Source: Pseudomonas psychrophila HA-4 (GTDB lineage: Bacteria; Pseudomonadota; Gammaproteobacteria; Pseudomonadales; Pseudomonadaceae). Taken from it: a stretch of DNA of 55,204 nt. The notes under the pieces were generated by a model. The model made no database searches. It saw only the letters and a program-made list of their open reading frames with translations, and was not told the DNA's origin. Positions 13,701 through 25,063 of the stretch are shown here, piece by piece. Where the stretch lies: positions 1 to 55,204 of the forward strand of contig NZ_ALJC01000084.1 in NCBI RefSeq assembly GCF_000282975.1, given 5' to 3'. Position 1 is the stretch's first letter. Each line of letters begins with the position of its first letter. A program made the position numbers and the translations under genes.

Positions 13701-14967
13701 TTCCGGTGAGCTGGCAATCGCTGATGACTACGGTCGTGAGCGTGAGCGCTACAAGCTGCCGTACGGTGCCGTAATCTCGGTTAAAGAAGGTGACAAGGTT
13801 GACGCTGGCTCTATCGTAGCTAAGTGGGATCCGCACACTCACCCAATTGTTACCGAAATGAAAGGTACCGTGACCTACGTGGGCATGGAAGAAGGCATCA
13901 CGATCAAGCGTCAGACCGACGAATTGACCGGTATGACCAACATTGAAGTGCTTGATGCCAAAGACCGTCCAGCTGCCGGCAAGGACATTCGTCCAGCCGT
14001 TAAGATGGTGGGTGTTGACGGCAAGGATCTCCTGTTGCCAGGTACCGACGTACCGGCTCAGTACTTCCTGCCAGCTAACGCATTGGTCGGTGTAGCGGAT
14101 GGTGCGGAAATCGCGATCGGCGACGTTATCGCTCGTATTCCGCAAGAAACTTCGAAAACTCGAGACATCACCGGTGGTCTGCCACGCGTTGCTGACTTGT
14201 TCGAAGCGCGTCGTCCGAAAGAAGCCTCGATCTTGGCTGAAGTCAGCGGCACCATCGCGTTCGGTAAAGAAACCAAAGGCAAGCGCCGTCTGGTTATTAC
14301 CCCGAACGACGGTACCGATCCGTACGAAGAGCTGATTCCAAAGTGGCGCCACCTGAACGTCTTCGAAGGCGAACAAGTGAACCGCGGCGAAGTTATCTCC
14401 GACGGTCCAAGCGATCCACACGATATCTTGCGTTTGCTGGGTGTGAGTGCGCTGGCCAAGTACATCGTTAACGAGATTCAAGACGTTTACCGTCTGCAAG
14501 GCGTAAAAATCAACGATAAGCATATCGAAACGATCCTTCGTCAGATGCTGCGTAAAGTTGAAATTGCCGAGTCTGGTGACTCCTCCTTCATCAAGGGTGA
14601 CCAGATGGAGTTGACGCAGGTATTGGTCGAAAACGAGCGTCTGGGTAACGAAGACAAATTTGTGTCCAAGTTCACTCGCGTTCTGTTGGGTATCACGAAG
14701 GCATCGTTGTCCACTGAATCGTTCATCTCCGCGGCCTCTTTCCAAGAGACAACCCGCGTACTGACCGAAGCAGCGGTAACCGGCAAGCGCGATTACCTGC
14801 GCGGCCTGAAAGAAAACGTTGTCGTGGGTCGTTTGATCCCGGCAGGTACTGGTCTTGCATACCACAGCGAGCGCAAGCGTCGTCGTGAGGCTGACAAGCC
14901 ATTGCGCGTAAGCGCCAGTGAAGTGGAAGCAGCACTGACCGAAGCGCTGAACTCGAGCGGTAACTGA
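10768..14967 (+). CDS. rpoC: DNA-directed RNA polymerase subunit beta prime
   Basis: RpoC carries the catalytic magnesium site of RNA polymerase. The 1399-residue protein has the N-terminal zinc ribbon (C70, C72 and the CEKC pair), the lid and rudder region ([15 protein letters not shown]), the catalytic NADFDGD at residues 458-464, the bridge helix and trigger loop ([16 protein letters not shown]) and a second zinc site ([13 protein letters not shown]). The start is the rare codon TTG at 10768, placed 7 bases after a perfect AGGAGG (10755-10760); no ATG fits. The strong Shine-Dalgarno probably offsets the weak start codon. Confidence 0.99.
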   Translation: MKDLLNLLKNQGQVEEFDAIRIGLASPEMIRSWSFGEVKKPETINYRTFKPERDGLFCAKIFGPVKDYECLCGKYKRLKHRGVICEKCGVEVALAKVRRERMAHIELASPVAHIWFLKSLPSRIGLLMDMTLRDIERVLYFESYVVIDPGMTTLEKGQLLNDEQYFEALEEFGDDFDARMGAEAVRELLHAIDLEHEIGRLREEIPQTNSETKIKKLSKRLKLMEAFLGSGNLPEWMVLTVLPVLPPDLRPLVPLDGGRFATSDLNDLYRRVINRNNRLKRLLDLSAPDIIVRNEKRMLQEAVDALLDNGRRGRAITGSNKRPLKSLADMIKGKQGRFRQNLLGKRVDYSGRSVITVGPTLRLHQCGLPKKMALELFKPFIFGKLEMRGLATTIKAAKKMVERELPEVWDVLAEVIREHPVLLNRAPTLHRLGIQAFEPVLIEGKAIQLHPLVCAAYNADFDGDQMAVHVPLTLEAQLEARALMMSTNNILSPANGEPIIVPSQDVVLGLYYMTREAINAKGEGRVFADLQEVDRVFRAGEAALHAKVKVRINETVNDRDGGSVSNTRIVDTTVGRALLFQVVPKGLSYDVVNLPMKKKAISKLINQCYRVVGLKETVIFADQLMYTGFAYSTISGVSIGVNDFVIPDEKARIIAAATDEVKEIESQYASGLVTQGEKYNKVIDLWSKANDEVSKAMMSNLSKEKVIDRHGNEVEQESFNSMYMMADSGARGSAAQIRQLAGMRGLMAKPDGSIIETPITANFREGLSVLQYFISTHGARKGLADTALKTANSGYLTRRLVDVAQDLVVTEVDCGTEHGLLMTPHIEGGDVVEPLGERVLGRVIARDVFKPGTDEVIVPAGTLVDEKWVEFIELNSIDEVIVRSPISCETRFGICAKCYGRDLARGHQVNIGEAVGVIAAQSIGEPGTQLTMRTFHIGGAASRTSAADSVQVKNGGTVRLHNLKHVERVDGCLVAVSRSGELAIADDYGRERERYKLPYGAVISVKEGDKVDAGSIVAKWDPHTHPIVTEMKGTVTYVGMEEGITIKRQTDELTGMTNIEVLDAKDRPAAGKDIRPAVKMVGVDGKDLLLPGTDVPAQYFLPANALVGVADGAEIAIGDVIARIPQETSKTRDITGGLPRVADLFEARRPKEASILAEVSGTIAFGKETKGKRRLVITPNDGTDPYEELIPKWRHLNVFEGEQVNRGEVISDGPSDPHDILRLLGVSALAKYIVNEIQDVYRLQGVKINDKHIETILRQMLRKVEIAESGDSSFIKGDQMELTQVLVENERLGNEDKFVSKFTRVLLGITKASLSTESFISAASFQETTRVLTEAAVTGKRDYLRGLKENVVVGRLIPAGTGLAYHSERKRRREADKPLRVSASEVEAALTEALNSSGN

Positions 14968-15063
14968 GTTCTGCGATAAATGAAGGGTAGGCCCTGACCA
15001 TTCCGTTCATCGAATCGAGACAAATTGTCGAGCTTTGATGAGGGGGAAGCTCGGGGCCTTGCC

Positions 15064-15092
15064 TTGACTGGGGGCAAGATCCTCTTTAGACT
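15064..15092 (+). promoter_or_regulatory. Sigma70 promoter of the str operon
   Basis: TTGACT (15064-15069) and TAGACT (15087-15092) are exactly 17 bases apart, about 90 bases before rpsL. It is the best promoter match in the rpoC-rpsL gap and would drive rpsL-rpsG-fusA-tuf. Confidence 0.75.
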
Positions 15093-15109
15093 CTTGTACC
15101 CCTAAATTT

Positions 15110-15142
15110 GGCGGGAATTCGTTCCTGCCATTTTGCTTTTCT
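15110..15142 (+). promoter_or_regulatory. UUCG-capped hairpin with T-rich tail in the str leader
   Basis: GGCGGGAA (15110-15117) and TTCCTGCC (15122-15129) form an 8-bp stem around a TTCG tetraloop, followed by ATTTTGCTTTTC. It lies between the likely start of transcription and rpsL, so it looks like a weak terminator or attenuator in the leader. Function is inferred from structure only. Confidence 0.55.
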
Positions 15143-15183
15143 TGCAAGACAATAGCGTCGCAAGACAACAGTGGAGCTAGTAG

Positions 15184-15555
15184 ATGGCAACTATCAACCA
15201 GCTGGTACGTCAGCCGCGTAAGCGTATCGTCGAGAAATCCGACGTGCCTGCGCTGCAAAACTGCCCGCAACGTCGTGGCGTATGCACCCGTGTGTATACA
15301 ACTACGCCGAAAAAACCTAACTCGGCACTGCGTAAAGTATGCCGTGTGCGCCTGACCAACGGTTTCGAGGTTTCCTCGTACATCGGCGGTGAAGGTCACA
15401 ACCTGCAAGAGCACAGCGTGGTACTGATCCGTGGCGGTCGTGTAAAAGACTTGCCAGGTGTTCGTTATCACACCGTTCGCGGCTCTTTGGATACTTCCGG
15501 CGTTAAAGGTCGTAACCAAGGTCGTTCGAAGTACGGTACCAAGAAGCCGAAGTAG
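15184..15555 (+). CDS. rpsL: 30S ribosomal protein S12
   Basis: S12 sits at the decoding centre and helps control translational accuracy. The 123-residue protein has the wild-type [12 protein letters not shown] segment with K43 and the [13 protein letters not shown] loop, where the aspartate is methylthiolated by RimO in E. coli. K43 and the second lysine are the classic streptomycin-resistance positions and both are unchanged, so this allele should be streptomycin-sensitive. First gene of the str operon. Confidence 0.99.
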   Translation: MATINQLVRQPRKRIVEKSDVPALQNCPQRRGVCTRVYTTTPKKPNSALRKVCRVRLTNGFEVSSYIGGEGHNLQEHSVVLIRGGRVKDLPGVRYHTVRGSLDTSGVKGRNQGRSKYGTKKPK

Positions 15556-15657
15556 TATTCGGTTGCTGGTAAATAATGCAGATTTCTTTTTTTCTGAGTC
15601 GATAAGAGTAAGGTCGGACGTGCATCCTCAGGGTGTAATGGTTCCGAGCTAACCTGA

Positions 15658-16149
<492 letters not shown>

Positions 16150-16179
16150 TTTTAGCGTCACTAATTTTGCGAGGGCTTT

Positions 16180-18285
16180 ATGGCTCGTACTACTCCGATT
16201 AATCGCTACCGTAACATTGGTATCGTTGCTCACGTGGATGCTGGTAAAACCACCACCACAGAGCGCGTCCTTTTTTACACTGGCAAAAGTCACAAAATGG
16301 GCGAGGTGCATGATGGCGCCGCGACCACAGACTGGATGGTTCAGGAGCAGGAGCGTGGTATTACCATTACTTCTGCTGCTATTACCGCCTTCTGGAAAGG
16401 TTCTGCCAAGCAGTACAAAGACGAGCATCGCTTCAACGTAATCGATACCCCGGGCCACGTAGACTTCACTATTGAAGTTGAGCGTTCCCTGCGCGTACTC
16501 GATGGTGCTGTTGTTGTGTTCTGCGGTACTTCGGGTGTGGAGCCTCAGTCGGAAACCGTATGGCGTCAAGCCAACAAATACGGTGTTCCACGTCTTGTTT
16601 ACGTAAACAAGATGGACCGTGCTGGTGCGAACTTCCTGCGCGTAATCGAGCAGATCAAAAAGCGTCTGGGTCACACTCCGGTGCCTATCCAGCTAGCTAT
16701 TGGTTCTGAAGATAACTTCCAGGGTCAGATCGATCTGATCAACATGGAAGCTGTCTACTGGAATGATGCAGACAAGGGTATGGTTCCTGTCCGCAAAGAA
16801 ATTCCAGCTGAGCTGAAAGATCTGGCTGATGAGTGGCGCGATAACATGGTTCAGGCTGCGGCCGAAGCCAACGAAGAGCTGATGAACAAGTACCTCGAAG
16901 GTGAAGAATTCACCATCGCGGAAATCAAGGCTGCTCTGCGTCAGCGTACTATCGCTGGTGAGATCGTCTTGGCTGTTTGTGGTTCTTCCTTCAAGAACAA
17001 GGGTGTTCCCTTGGTTCTCGACGCCGTTATCGACTTCTTGCCTGCGCCTACCGATATTCCAGCCATCAAGGGTACTGACCCGGATGACGAGACTATCGAG
17101 TTGGAGCGTCATGCAGACGACAGCGAGCCGTTCTCAGCTCTGGCGTTTAAAATCGCTACTGACCCATTCGTGGGTACCTTGACTTTCGTCCGCGTTTACT
17201 CGGGCGTTTTGAACTCCGGCGACGGCGTAATCAACTCGGTTAAAGGTAAAAAAGAGCGTGTGGGTCGTATGGTGCAAATGCATGCAAACGCCCGCGAAGA
17301 GATCAAGGAAGTGCGCGCTGGTGACATCGCGGCCTTGATCGGCATGAAGGACGTCACCACTGGTGAGACCCTGTGCAACGCTGACAAGCCAATCATCTTG
17401 GTTCGTATGGATTTCCCGGAGCCGGTTATTTCGGTTGCCGTTGAGCCTAAGACCAAAGATGACCAGGAAAAAATGGGTATCGCTCTGGGCAAACTTGCTC
17501 AGGAAGATCCATCTTTCCGCGTTAAAACTGATGAAGAGACTGGTCAGACGATCATCTCTGGTATGGGTGAGTTGCACCTGGACATCCTGGTTGACCGGAT
17601 GCGCCGTGAGTTCAACGTTGAAGCCAACATCGGTAAGCCTCAGGTTTCCTATCGTGAGCGCATCACGAAGAACTGTGAGATCGAAGGCAAGTTCGTTCGT
17701 CAGTCCGGCGGTCGTGGTCAGTTTGGCCATTGCTGGATCCGTTTTGCTCCTGCTGACGAAGGTCAGGAAGGTCTGCAGTTCGTGAACGAAGTGGTAGGTG
17801 GTGTGGTTCCTAAGGAATACATCCCGGCTATCCAGAAAGGTATCGAAGAGCAGATGAAGAACGGTGTTGTTGCCGGCTATCCGCTGATCGGCCTGAAGGC
17901 TACCGTGTTTGATGGTTCTTACCACGACGTCGACTCCAACGAGATGGCGTTTAAGGTGGCTGCTTCCATGGCTACCAAGCAACTGGCCCAGAAGGGCGGT
18001 GGTGAGTTGCTTGAGCCGATCATGGCGGTAGAGGTTGTTACACCTGAAGACTATATGGGTGACGTGATGGGCGACTTGAATCGTCGTCGCGGCATGATCC
18101 AAGGTATGGAAGATACGGTTTCCGGCAAAGTTATTCGTGCTGAGGTTCCGTTGGGTGAAATGTTCGGTTATGCGACCGACGTTCGTTCCATGTCCCAGGG
18201 TCGCGCAAGCTACTCTATGGAATTCAAAAAATACGATACAGCTCCGTCGCACATCGTCGAAGCTGTTACTAAAAAACAAGGCTGA
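16180..18285 (+). CDS. fusA: Elongation factor G
   Basis: EF-G is the GTPase that drives ribosomal translocation and, with RRF, recycling. The 701-residue protein contains the G1 loop [12 protein letters not shown] (residues 17-28), the switch [19 protein letters not shown] and [10 protein letters not shown], followed by domains II to V with YRERIT and the RGMIQG loop of domain IV-V. Position in the str operon marks it as the housekeeping copy (fusA1 type); a second EF-G gene may exist elsewhere in Pseudomonas genomes. It lies 30 bases after rpsG and 35 before tuf. Confidence 0.99.
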   Translation: MARTTPINRYRNIGIVAHVDAGKTTTTERVLFYTGKSHKMGEVHDGAATTDWMVQEQERGITITSAAITAFWKGSAKQYKDEHRFNVIDTPGHVDFTIEVERSLRVLDGAVVVFCGTSGVEPQSETVWRQANKYGVPRLVYVNKMDRAGANFLRVIEQIKKRLGHTPVPIQLAIGSEDNFQGQIDLINMEAVYWNDADKGMVPVRKEIPAELKDLADEWRDNMVQAAAEANEELMNKYLEGEEFTIAEIKAALRQRTIAGEIVLAVCGSSFKNKGVPLVLDAVIDFLPAPTDIPAIKGTDPDDETIELERHADDSEPFSALAFKIATDPFVGTLTFVRVYSGVLNSGDGVINSVKGKKERVGRMVQMHANAREEIKEVRAGDIAALIGMKDVTTGETLCNADKPIILVRMDFPEPVISVAVEPKTKDDQEKMGIALGKLAQEDPSFRVKTDEETGQTIISGMGELHLDILVDRMRREFNVEANIGKPQVSYRERITKNCEIEGKFVRQSGGRGQFGHCWIRFAPADEGQEGLQFVNEVVGGVVPKEYIPAIQKGIEEQMKNGVVAGYPLIGLKATVFDGSYHDVDSNEMAFKVAASMATKQLAQKGGGELLEPIMAVEVVTPEDYMGDVMGDLNRRRGMIQGMEDTVSGKVIRAEVPLGEMFGYATDVRSMSQGRASYSMEFKKYDTAPSHIVEAVTKKQG

Positions 18286-18320
18286 TTTAGTTCAGTCCTT
18301 TAGGCAAGGAGTTAATTGTC

Positions 18321-19514
18321 GTGGCTAAAGAAAAATTTGATCGTTCCCTACCGCACGTCAACGTTGGCACTATCGGTCACGTTGACCATGGTAAAACCAC
18401 GCTGACTGCAGCTCTGACTCGTGTTTGCTCCGAGGTTTTCGGTTCGGCTATCGTTGATTTCGATAAAATCGACAGCGCGCCAGAAGAAAAAGCTCGTGGC
18501 ATCACCATCAACACTGCGCACGTTGAATACAACTCGAAAATTCGTCACTACGCTCACGTTGACTGCCCAGGTCACGCTGACTACGTGAAGAACATGATCA
18601 CCGGTGCTGCCCAGATGGACGGCGCGATCCTTGTTTGTTCGGCTGCTGATGGTCCGATGCCACAAACTCGTGAGCACATCCTGCTGTCCCGTCAGGTAGG
18701 CGTTCCGTACATCGTGGTTTTCCTGAACAAGGCTGACCTGGTAGACGACGCTGAGCTGCTGGAACTGGTAGAGATGGAAGTGCGCGATCTGCTGAGCACT
18801 TACGACTTCCCAGGTGACGACACTCCGATCATCATCGGTTCTGCTCGTATGGCGCTGGAAGGCAAAGACGACAACGAAATGGGCACCACTGCCGTTCGTA
18901 AGCTGGTTGAAACTCTGGACAGCTACATCCCAGAACCAGTTCGTCTGACCGACAAGCCGTTCCTGATGCCAATCGAAGACGTATTCTCGATCTCTGGTCG
19001 CGGTACTGTTGTGACTGGTCGTATCGAGCGCGGTATCGTTCGCGTTCAAGATCCGCTGGAAATCGTTGGTCTGCGTGACACTACTGTTACCACTTGCACC
19101 GGCGTTGAAATGTTCCGTAAGCTGCTCGACGAAGGTCGTGCAGGCGAGAACTGCGGCGTTCTGCTGCGTGGCACCAAGCGTGACGATGTTGAGCGTGGCC
19201 AGGTTCTGGTTAAGCCAGGCACTGTTAAGCCTCACACCAAGTTCACCGCAGAAGTTTACGTTCTGAGTAAAGAAGAAGGCGGCCGTCATACTCCGTTCTT
19301 CAAAGGCTACCGTCCACAGTTCTACTTCCGTACTACTGACGTGACTGGTAACTGCGAGCTGCCAGAAGGCGTTGAAATGGTAATGCCAGGTGACAACATT
19401 CAAATGACTGTTACCCTGATCAAAACCATCGCAATGGAAGATGGTCTGCGTTTCGCTATTCGTGAAGGCGGTCGTACCGTCGGCGCTGGCGTCGTAGCCA
19501 AAATCATCGAATAA
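18321..19514 (+). CDS. tuf: Elongation factor Tu
   Basis: EF-Tu delivers aminoacyl-tRNA to the ribosome as a GTP complex. The 397-residue protein has the P loop GHVDHGKT (19-26), [12 protein letters not shown] switch [13 protein letters not shown] and NKADLVDD, followed by beta-barrel domains 2 and 3 ([29 protein letters not shown]). The start is GTG after AAGGAG. It is the str-operon copy and the only tuf in the window; the second position near tRNA-Thr is empty. A strong terminator follows. Confidence 0.99.
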   Translation: MAKEKFDRSLPHVNVGTIGHVDHGKTTLTAALTRVCSEVFGSAIVDFDKIDSAPEEKARGITINTAHVEYNSKIRHYAHVDCPGHADYVKNMITGAAQMDGAILVCSAADGPMPQTREHILLSRQVGVPYIVVFLNKADLVDDAELLELVEMEVRDLLSTYDFPGDDTPIIIGSARMALEGKDDNEMGTTAVRKLVETLDSYIPEPVRLTDKPFLMPIEDVFSISGRGTVVTGRIERGIVRVQDPLEIVGLRDTTVTTCTGVEMFRKLLDEGRAGENCGVLLRGTKRDDVERGQVLVKPGTVKPHTKFTAEVYVLSKEEGGRHTPFFKGYRPQFYFRTTDVTGNCELPEGVEMVMPGDNIQMTVTLIKTIAMEDGLRFAIREGGRTVGAGVVAKIIE

Positions 19515-19528
19515 TCGATGATTGCATG

Positions 19529-19559
19529 AAAAAGCCCCCGCTCAGCGGGGGCTTTTTTT
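19529..19559 (+). terminator. Terminator of the str operon
   Basis: GCCCCCGC (19534-19541) and GCGGGGGC (19545-19552) form a perfect 8-bp GC stem with a three-base loop, flanked by five A on the left and seven T on the right. It is a textbook intrinsic terminator 14 bases after tuf. Confidence 0.95.
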
Positions 19560-19565
19560 ATTGAG

Positions 19566-19594
19566 TTGACACCTAGTGGGGTCGTCTATAGAAT
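19566..19594 (+). promoter_or_regulatory. Sigma70 promoter of the S10 operon
   Basis: Consensus TTGACA (19566-19571) and TAGAAT (19589-19594) are 17 bases apart, directly after the str terminator and 63 bases before rpsJ. This is among the best promoter matches in the window and would drive rpsJ onwards. Confidence 0.88.
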
Positions 19595-19657
19595 TGCGCC
19601 TCCTTTTAACGGGCGTATTGCGCTCGGTGGGAATAGCAATCTGGAGTCTGAAATCCA

Positions 19658-19969
19658 ATGCAAAATCAGCAAATCCGTATCAGGTTGAAGGCTTTTGACC
19701 ATCGCCTGATCGACCAATCAACCCAGGAAATCGTGGAAACCGCGAAACGTACTGGTGCTCAAGTGCGTGGTCCAATTCCACTGCCTACCCGTAAAGAGCG
19801 GTTCACCGTTCTGGTCTCCCCGCACGTCAACAAAGACGCGCGTGACCAGTACGAGATCCGTACTCATAAGCGCGTCCTGGATATCGTCCAGCCAACGGAT
19901 AAAACCGTTGATGCACTTATGAAGCTTGATCTTGCGGCCGGTGTGGAAGTGCAGATCAGCCTCGGCTAA
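19658..19969 (+). CDS. rpsJ: 30S ribosomal protein S10 (NusE)
   Basis: S10 is a 30S head protein that also works as NusE with NusB in antitermination and binds NusG to couple transcription to translation. The 103-residue length is standard, with [18 protein letters not shown] at the N-terminus and the conserved [16 protein letters not shown] loop. It is the first gene of the S10 operon. The leader is only about 60 bases, shorter than the E. coli S10 leader that binds L4. Confidence 0.98.
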
Positions 19970-20050
19970 GACTTGGGTCTTAGTCGTGTAACGCTCTGAA
20001 ATGGGCGGCCATAGCGGGTGAAAGCCCCGTACACTCATGAGGTTTACAAC

Positions 20051-20686
20051 ATGACTATTGGTGTAGTCGGTCGTAAATGCGGTATGACCCGTATTTTCAC
20101 CGAAGAAGGTGTCTCCATTCCGGTCACGGTCATTGAGATCGAGCCGAATCGCGTCACCCAGTTCAAAACTGAAGAAACCGATGGCTATCGTGCAGTGCAA
20201 GTCACTGTCGGCGAGCGTCGCGCTTCGCGTGTAACAGCTGCTCAGGCGGGTCACTTCGCCAAGGCAAACGTTGCAGCTGGTCGTACCGTGCTGGAATTCC
20301 GTCTTGAAGAAGGCGAGTACCAAGCAGGCGACCTGATCAACGCTGAAATCTTCGCTGCTGGTCAACTGGTTGATGTAACCGGTCAGTCCAAAGGTAAAGG
20401 CTTCCAGGGTACGATCAAGCGTTGGAATTTCCGTGGCCAAGATAACACTCACGGTAACTCCGTTTCCCACCGCGTCCCGGGCTCTATTGGCCAGTGCCAG
20501 ACTCCTGGTCGTGTATTCAAGGGCAAGAAAATGTCCGGTCATATGGGCGCTGAGCGCGTGACCGTGCAGTCCCTCGAAGTAGTGCGCGTCGACGCTGAAC
20601 GCAATCTGTTGTTGGTCAAGGGTGCTGTTCCTGGCGCTACTGGCGGCAACCTGGTTGTACGTCCGGCGGCCAAGGCTCGCGGTTAA
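20051..20686 (+). CDS. rplC: 50S ribosomal protein L3
   Basis: L3 nucleates 50S assembly and reaches the peptidyl transferase centre. The ATG at 20051 gives 211 residues beginning [16 protein letters not shown], the conserved start; an upstream in-frame ATG would add 11 unconserved residues. The loop around [19 protein letters not shown] contains the glutamine methylated by PrmB in E. coli. It is followed by rplD after 12 bases. Confidence 0.97.
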   Translation: MTIGVVGRKCGMTRIFTEEGVSIPVTVIEIEPNRVTQFKTEETDGYRAVQVTVGERRASRVTAAQAGHFAKANVAAGRTVLEFRLEEGEYQAGDLINAEIFAAGQLVDVTGQSKGKGFQGTIKRWNFRGQDNTHGNSVSHRVPGSIGQCQTPGRVFKGKKMSGHMGAERVTVQSLEVVRVDAERNLLLVKGAVPGATGGNLVVRPAAKARG

Positions 20687-20698
20687 GGGGAAGCTGAC

Positions 20699-21301
20699 AT
20701 GCAATTAAACGTAAATGACGCTCAAGCGATCGAAGTTTCCGAACTGACTTTCGGCGGCGAGTTCAACGAGACGCTGGTTCACCAAGCAGTCGTGGCCTAC
20801 ATGGCTGGCGGCCGTCAAGGTAGCAAGCAGCAAAAGACCCGTTCCGACGTTCGTGGTGGCGGTAAGCGCCCTTGGCGTCAGAAAGGTACTGGCCGTGCTC
20901 GTGCCGGTACTATCCGTAGCCCAATCTGGCGCGGCGGCGGTACCACTTTCGCAGCTCGTCCACAGGATCACTCTCAGAAGCTCAACAAGAAGATGTATCG
21001 CGCAGCAATGCGTTCCATCCTTGCTGAACTGGTGCGTACTGATCGTCTGGTCGTGGTTCAGGACTTCGCTGTTGAAGCACCGAAAACCAAAGATCTGCTG
21101 AACAAACTGACTGGCATGGGTCTGACAGACGTCCTGATCGTGTCCGAAGTTGTTGATCAGAATCTGTACCTGGCTGCTCGTAACCTGCCACACGTTGATG
21201 TACGTGACGTGCAAGGTTCCGATCCAGTTAGTCTGATCGCATACGACAAGGTGTTGATCACCGTGTCGGCCGTGAAGAAATTCGAGGAGCTGCTGGGATG
21301 A
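20699..21301 (+). CDS. rplD: 50S ribosomal protein L4
   Basis: L4 lines the peptide exit tunnel and, in E. coli, represses the S10 operon. The 200-residue protein has the tunnel loop region [15 protein letters not shown] and a globular C-terminal domain. The final stop overlaps the rplW start by four bases (ATGA), which indicates translational coupling. Confidence 0.98.
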   Translation: MQLNVNDAQAIEVSELTFGGEFNETLVHQAVVAYMAGGRQGSKQQKTRSDVRGGGKRPWRQKGTGRARAGTIRSPIWRGGGTTFAARPQDHSQKLNKKMYRAAMRSILAELVRTDRLVVVQDFAVEAPKTKDLLNKLTGMGLTDVLIVSEVVDQNLYLAARNLPHVDVRDVQGSDPVSLIAYDKVLITVSAVKKFEELLG

Positions 21302-21597
21302 ACCAGGAACGCGTATTTAAAGTTCTGCTTGGCCCGCACGTTTCCGAGAAGGCTACGGTTCTGGCAGACAAGAAAGGCCAGTTCGTTTTCAAGGTTGCTA
21401 CTGATGCAACCAAGCTGGAAATCAAGAAGGCCGTCGAAAGCCTGTTCAGCGTGAAAGTTGAGCGTGTTACTACCCTGAATGTTCTGGGTAAGAGCAAGCG
21501 CACCGCTCGCGGCGTGGGCAAGCGTAATGACTGGAAGAAGGCGGTAATCTCCCTTCAGCCAGGCCAAGATCTCGATTTCAGCAGCAGTGCTGAGTAA
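21298..21597 (+). CDS. rplW: 50S ribosomal protein L23
   Basis: L23 sits at the tunnel exit and is the docking site for trigger factor and SRP. The 99-residue protein starts [19 protein letters not shown], with the conserved exposed acidic segment and [19 protein letters not shown]. It overlaps rplD by four bases. Confidence 0.98.
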   Translation: MNQERVFKVLLGPHVSEKATVLADKKGQFVFKVATDATKLEIKKAVESLFSVKVERVTTLNVLGKSKRTARGVGKRNDWKKAVISLQPGQDLDFSSSAE

Positions 21598-21611
21598 GGA
21601 AGGGGTGCATC

Positions 21612-22436
21612 ATGGCAATCGTTAAATGCAAACCGACTTCCCCTGGCCGCCGTCATGTGGTCAAGGTGGTCAACCAGGAGCTGCATAAAGGCGCTCCTCA
21701 CGCACCGCTGCTCGAGAAAAAATCGAAGTCTGGTGGTCGTAACAACAATGGCCGTATTACCACTCGTCACATCGGTGGTGGTCATAAGCAGCATTATCGT
21801 TTGGTCGACTTCCGTCGCAACGACAAAGATGGCATTCCAGCCACTGTTGAGCGTATCGAATACGATCCAAACCGTACTGCTCACATTGCTCTTATGTTGT
21901 ACGCAGACGGCGAACGCCGTTACATCATCGCCCCTAAAGGCGTGAGCGCTGGTGACCAACTGATCGCAGGTGCTTTGGCACCGATCAAGCCAGGTAACTC
22001 GCTGCAGCTGCGCAGCATTCCAGTAGGTAGCACCGTACACGGCATCGAATTGAAGCCAGGTAAAGGCGCGCAAATCGCACGTTCCGCTGGTGCTTCGGCT
22101 CAGCTGGTAGCTCGCGATGGTGTTTACGTGACCCTGCGTCTGCGTTCTGGTGAAATGCGTAAAGTATTGGCTGAATGCCGTGCAACGTTGGGCGAAGTCT
22201 CGAACTCCGAGCACAGTCTGCGTTCGCTGGGTAAAGCTGGTGCCAAACGCTGGCGTGGCGTTCGCCCAACCGTTCGTGGTGTTGCCATGAACCCGGTTGA
22301 CCACCCACATGGTGGTGGTGAAGGTCGTACCTCTGGTGGTCGTCATCCGGTATCGCCATGGGGCTTCCCGACTAAGGGCGCGAAGACTCGTGGTAATAAG
22401 CGTACCGACAAAATGATCGTCCGTCGTCGCAAGTAA
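21612..22436 (+). CDS. rplB: 50S ribosomal protein L2
   Basis: L2 is a primary 23S rRNA binder needed for subunit association and peptidyl transfer. The 274-residue protein has the conserved [14 protein letters not shown] loop, which includes the functionally important histidine of the bacterial family, and the [12 protein letters not shown] motif. It lies 14 bases after rplW. Confidence 0.98.
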   Translation: MAIVKCKPTSPGRRHVVKVVNQELHKGAPHAPLLEKKSKSGGRNNNGRITTRHIGGGHKQHYRLVDFRRNDKDGIPATVERIEYDPNRTAHIALMLYADGERRYIIAPKGVSAGDQLIAGALAPIKPGNSLQLRSIPVGSTVHGIELKPGKGAQIARSAGASAQLVARDGVYVTLRLRSGEMRKVLAECRATLGEVSNSEHSLRSLGKAGAKRWRGVRPTVRGVAMNPVDHPHGGGEGRTSGGRHPVSPWGFPTKGAKTRGNKRTDKMIVRRRK

Positions 22437-22452
22437 ATAGAGGGATACGACA

Positions 22453-22728
22453 GTGCCACGTTCTCTGAAAAAAGGTCCTTTTATTGATCTTCACCTACTG
22501 AAGAAGATCGAAGTGGCGGCGGAAAAGAACGATCGCAAACCGGTGAAAACCTGGTCGCGTCGTTCGATGATCCTGCCACAAATGGTCGGTCTGACCATCG
22601 CTGTGCATAACGGTCGTCTTCATGTCCCAGTTCTTGTGAACGAAGACATGGTTGGCCATAAACTAGGCGAGTTTGCCGGTACCCGCACTTATCGTGGGCA
22701 CGTGGCAGACAAGAAAGCCAAGCGTTAA
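22453..22728 (+). CDS. rpsS: 30S ribosomal protein S19
   Basis: S19 is a 30S head protein that pairs with S13 near the A-site tRNA. The 91-residue protein starts with GTG and the conserved [16 protein letters not shown], followed by [14 protein letters not shown] and [16 protein letters not shown]. It is an S10-operon member in the standard order between rplB and rplV. Confidence 0.98.
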   Translation: MPRSLKKGPFIDLHLLKKIEVAAEKNDRKPVKTWSRRSMILPQMVGLTIAVHNGRLHVPVLVNEDMVGHKLGEFAGTRTYRGHVADKKAKR

Positions 22729-22741
22729 GGGGTAAGGAACG

Positions 22742-23074
22742 ATGGAAGTAGCCGCTAAGTTGTCGGGCGCTCGAATCTCCGCCCAGAAAGCCCGCTTGGT
22801 CGCCGACCAGATCCGCGGGAAGAAGGTGGGCGAAGCGCTCAACCTGTTGGCTTTCAGCAACAAGAAAGCCGCCGAGATCATCAAGAAAGTGCTGGAGTCG
22901 GCCGTAGCCAACGCCGAGCACAACGAAGGCGCAGACGTTGACGACCTTAAAGTCGCTACCGTTTTCGTCAACGAAGGGCGTTCGCTGAAGCGCATCATGC
23001 CGCGTGCCAAAGGCCGCGCTGATCGCATCGTCAAGCGGTCTTGCCATATCACTGTCAAGGTTGCTGACAAGTAA
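22742..23074 (+). CDS. rplV: 50S ribosomal protein L22
   Basis: L22 contributes a beta-hairpin to the exit tunnel; changes in that hairpin affect macrolide action in other species. The 110-residue protein has [19 protein letters not shown], the conserved RAKGRADRI segment at the hairpin tip and a complete C-terminus. It precedes rpsC by 13 bases. Confidence 0.98.
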
Positions 23075-23087
23075 CGGAGTCGAAGAG

Positions 23088-23774
23088 ATGGGTCAGAAAG
23101 TACATCCCATTGGCATTCGCCTGGGAATCGTCAAGGAGCACACCTCCGTCTGGTACGCAGACGGTCGGACTTATGCGGACTACTTGTTCGCTGATCTGAA
23201 GGTGCGTGAATACCTCCAAGACAAACTAAAAAGCGCGTCCGTAAGCCGTATCGATATCCATCGTCCGGCCCAAACTGCACGCATCACCATCCACACTGCT
23301 CGTCCAGGTATCGTTATCGGGAAGAAAGGTGAAGATGTTGAGAAGCTGCGTCAGGACCTGACCAAGCAAATGGGTGTGCCTGTGCACATCAATATCGAAG
23401 AGATCCGCAAGCCGGAACTCGACGGTATGCTGGTTGCGCAGAGCGTAGCTCAGCAGCTGGAGCGTCGTGTAATGTTCCGTCGCGCGATGAAACGCGCTGT
23501 ACAGAACGCTATGCGCATTGGTGCCAAAGGCATCAAAATCCAAGTGAGCGGTCGTCTCGGCGGTGCTGAAATTGCACGTACTGAATGGTATCGCGAAGGT
23601 CGTGTGCCATTGCACACCCTGCGTGCCGACATCGACTATGCCAACTACGAAGCTCACACCACTTACGGTGTGATCGGTGTAAAGGTTTGGATCTTCAAAG
23701 GCGAAGTAATTGGTGGTCGCCAAGAAGAGCTGAAGCCACAAGCACCAGCGCCTCGTAAAAAAGCTGCTAAGTAA
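23088..23774 (+). CDS. rpsC: 30S ribosomal protein S3
   Basis: S3 forms part of the mRNA entry pore and the ribosomal helicase site. The ATG at 23088 gives 228 residues starting [13 protein letters not shown], the universal start; the longer frame upstream overlaps rplV and is rejected. A KH type 2 domain is visible around [13 protein letters not shown], and the C-terminal domain carries [13 protein letters not shown]. The Lys/Ala-rich tail (APRKKAAK) is normal. Confidence 0.98.
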
Positions 23775-23786
23775 GGGGTACGCCAA

Positions 23787-24200
23787 ATGTTACAACCTAA
23801 GCGTACGAAGTTCCGCAAGCAAATGACTGGCCACAACCGTGGCTTGGCATTGCGCGGTAGCAAAGTCAGCTTCGGCGAGTATGCGCTGAAGTCTGTTGCT
23901 CGTGGTCGCCTCACCGCTCGTCAGATCGAATCAGCGCGTCGTGCACTGACCCGTCACGTTAAGCGTGGTGGCAAGATCTGGATCCGTGTATTCCCGGACA
24001 AACCTATTTCCAAAAAGCCACTCGAAGTTCGGATGGGTAAAGGTAAGGGTAACGTCGAATACTGGGTTGCCCAGATTCAGCCAGGCAAAGTCCTGTATGA
24101 AATCGAGGGTGTTTCTGAAGAGCTGGCGCGTGAGGCTTTCGCCCTGGCTGCTGCAAAGCTGCCGCTCGCCACCTCCTTTGTTAAACGGACGGTGATGTGA
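23787..24200 (+). CDS. rplP: 50S ribosomal protein L16
   Basis: L16 organises the A-site tRNA region of the 50S subunit and is added late in assembly. The 137-residue protein starts [19 protein letters not shown] and carries the conserved [14 protein letters not shown] and [12 protein letters not shown]. Its stop codon shares its last base with the rpmC start (TGATG). Confidence 0.98.
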   Translation: MLQPKRTKFRKQMTGHNRGLALRGSKVSFGEYALKSVARGRLTARQIESARRALTRHVKRGGKIWIRVFPDKPISKKPLEVRMGKGKGNVEYWVAQIQPGKVLYEIEGVSEELAREAFALAAAKLPLATSFVKRTVM

Positions 24201-24391
24201 TGAAAGCGAATGAACTTCGTGAAAAATCCGCACAGCAGCTGAACGAGCAACTGCTCGGCTTGCTGCGCGACCAGTTCAATCTGCGTATGCAGAAAGCAAC
24301 TGGCCAGTTGGGGCAGTCGCATCTGCTCTCGCAAGTTAAGCGTGACATTGCTCGCGTGAAGACTGTGCTCAAACAGCAGGCAGGTAAGTAA
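24200..24391 (+). CDS. rpmC: 50S ribosomal protein L29
   Basis: L29 is a small helical protein beside L23 at the tunnel exit. The ATG at 24200 gives 63 residues, the normal length; an in-frame GTG one codon earlier lies within rplP. The sequence is two antiparallel helices with [22 protein letters not shown] and a basic C-terminus ([14 protein letters not shown]). Confidence 0.97.
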   Translation: MKANELREKSAQQLNEQLLGLLRDQFNLRMQKATGQLGQSHLLSQVKRDIARVKTVLKQQAGK

Positions 24392-24393
24392 TC

Positions 24394-24660
24394 ATGGCTG
24401 AAGCCGAAAAAACTGTCCGTACGCTGACTGGCCGTGTTGTCAGCGACAAGATGGACAAGACCATCACCGTTCTGATCGAGCGTCGCGTTAAGCACCCGAT
24501 CTACGGTAAATACGTTAAGCGTTCGACTAAGCTGCACGCGCACGACGAAACCAATCAGTGCCACATCGGCGACAAAGTCACTATTCGTGAAACTCGTCCG
24601 CTGGCCAAGACTAAGTCTTGGGCATTGGTTGATGTTCTCGAACGCGCTGTGGAAGTCTAA
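24394..24660 (+). CDS. rpsQ: 30S ribosomal protein S17
   Basis: S17 is an OB-fold primary binder of 16S rRNA. The 88-residue protein has the conserved [20 protein letters not shown] start region and the central [13 protein letters not shown] motif with [15 protein letters not shown]. It is the last gene of the S10 operon by the E. coli definition, two bases after rpmC. Confidence 0.98.
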   Translation: MAEAEKTVRTLTGRVVSDKMDKTITVLIERRVKHPIYGKYVKRSTKLHAHDETNQCHIGDKVTIRETRPLAKTKSWALVDVLERAVEV

Positions 24661-24683
24661 GGACTAGGGGTCGGAGAAATTAT

Positions 24684-25052
24684 ATGATTCAGACTCAATC
24701 CATGCTCGATGTGGCCGATAACAGCGGCGCACGCCGCGTTATGTGCATCAAGGTGCTGGGTGGCTCCCATCGTCGTTACGCTGGTATCGGTGACATCATC
24801 AAAGTTACCGTGAAGGAAGCAATTCCTCGCGGTAAAGTGAAAAAAGGCCAAGTGATGACTGCTGTTGTAGTCCGCACTCGTCACGGCGTACGTCGTGCTG
24901 ATGGCTCCATTATCCGCTTTGATGGCAACGCTGCTGTTCTTCTGAACAACAAGCAAGAGCCGATCGGCACCCGTATCTTTGGGCCAGTGACCCGTGAGCT
25001 TCGTACTGAGAAGTTCATGAAGATCGTCTCGCTCGCCCCAGAAGTGCTGTAA
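24684..25052 (+). CDS. rplN: 50S ribosomal protein L14
   Basis: L14 lies at the subunit interface and contacts 16S helix 14. The 122-residue protein starts [19 protein letters not shown], which is nearly invariant, and ends in a standard [11 protein letters not shown]. It opens the spc gene set, but only 23 bases separate it from rpsQ and no promoter or terminator is evident between them. Confidence 0.98.
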   Translation: MIQTQSMLDVADNSGARRVMCIKVLGGSHRRYAGIGDIIKVTVKEAIPRGKVKKGQVMTAVVVRTRHGVRRADGSIIRFDGNAAVLLNNKQEPIGTRIFGPVTRELRTEKFMKIVSLAPEVL

Positions 25053-25063
25053 GGAGATCCGAC

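Noticed and set aside
10777..14865. A 1362-residue open frame on the minus strand opposite rpoC
   Set aside because: It mirrors the strongly biased codon use of rpoC, has no homology-like domains or start signals, and rpoC is certain. Similar long antisense frames lie opposite rpoB (8046-9662) and fusA.
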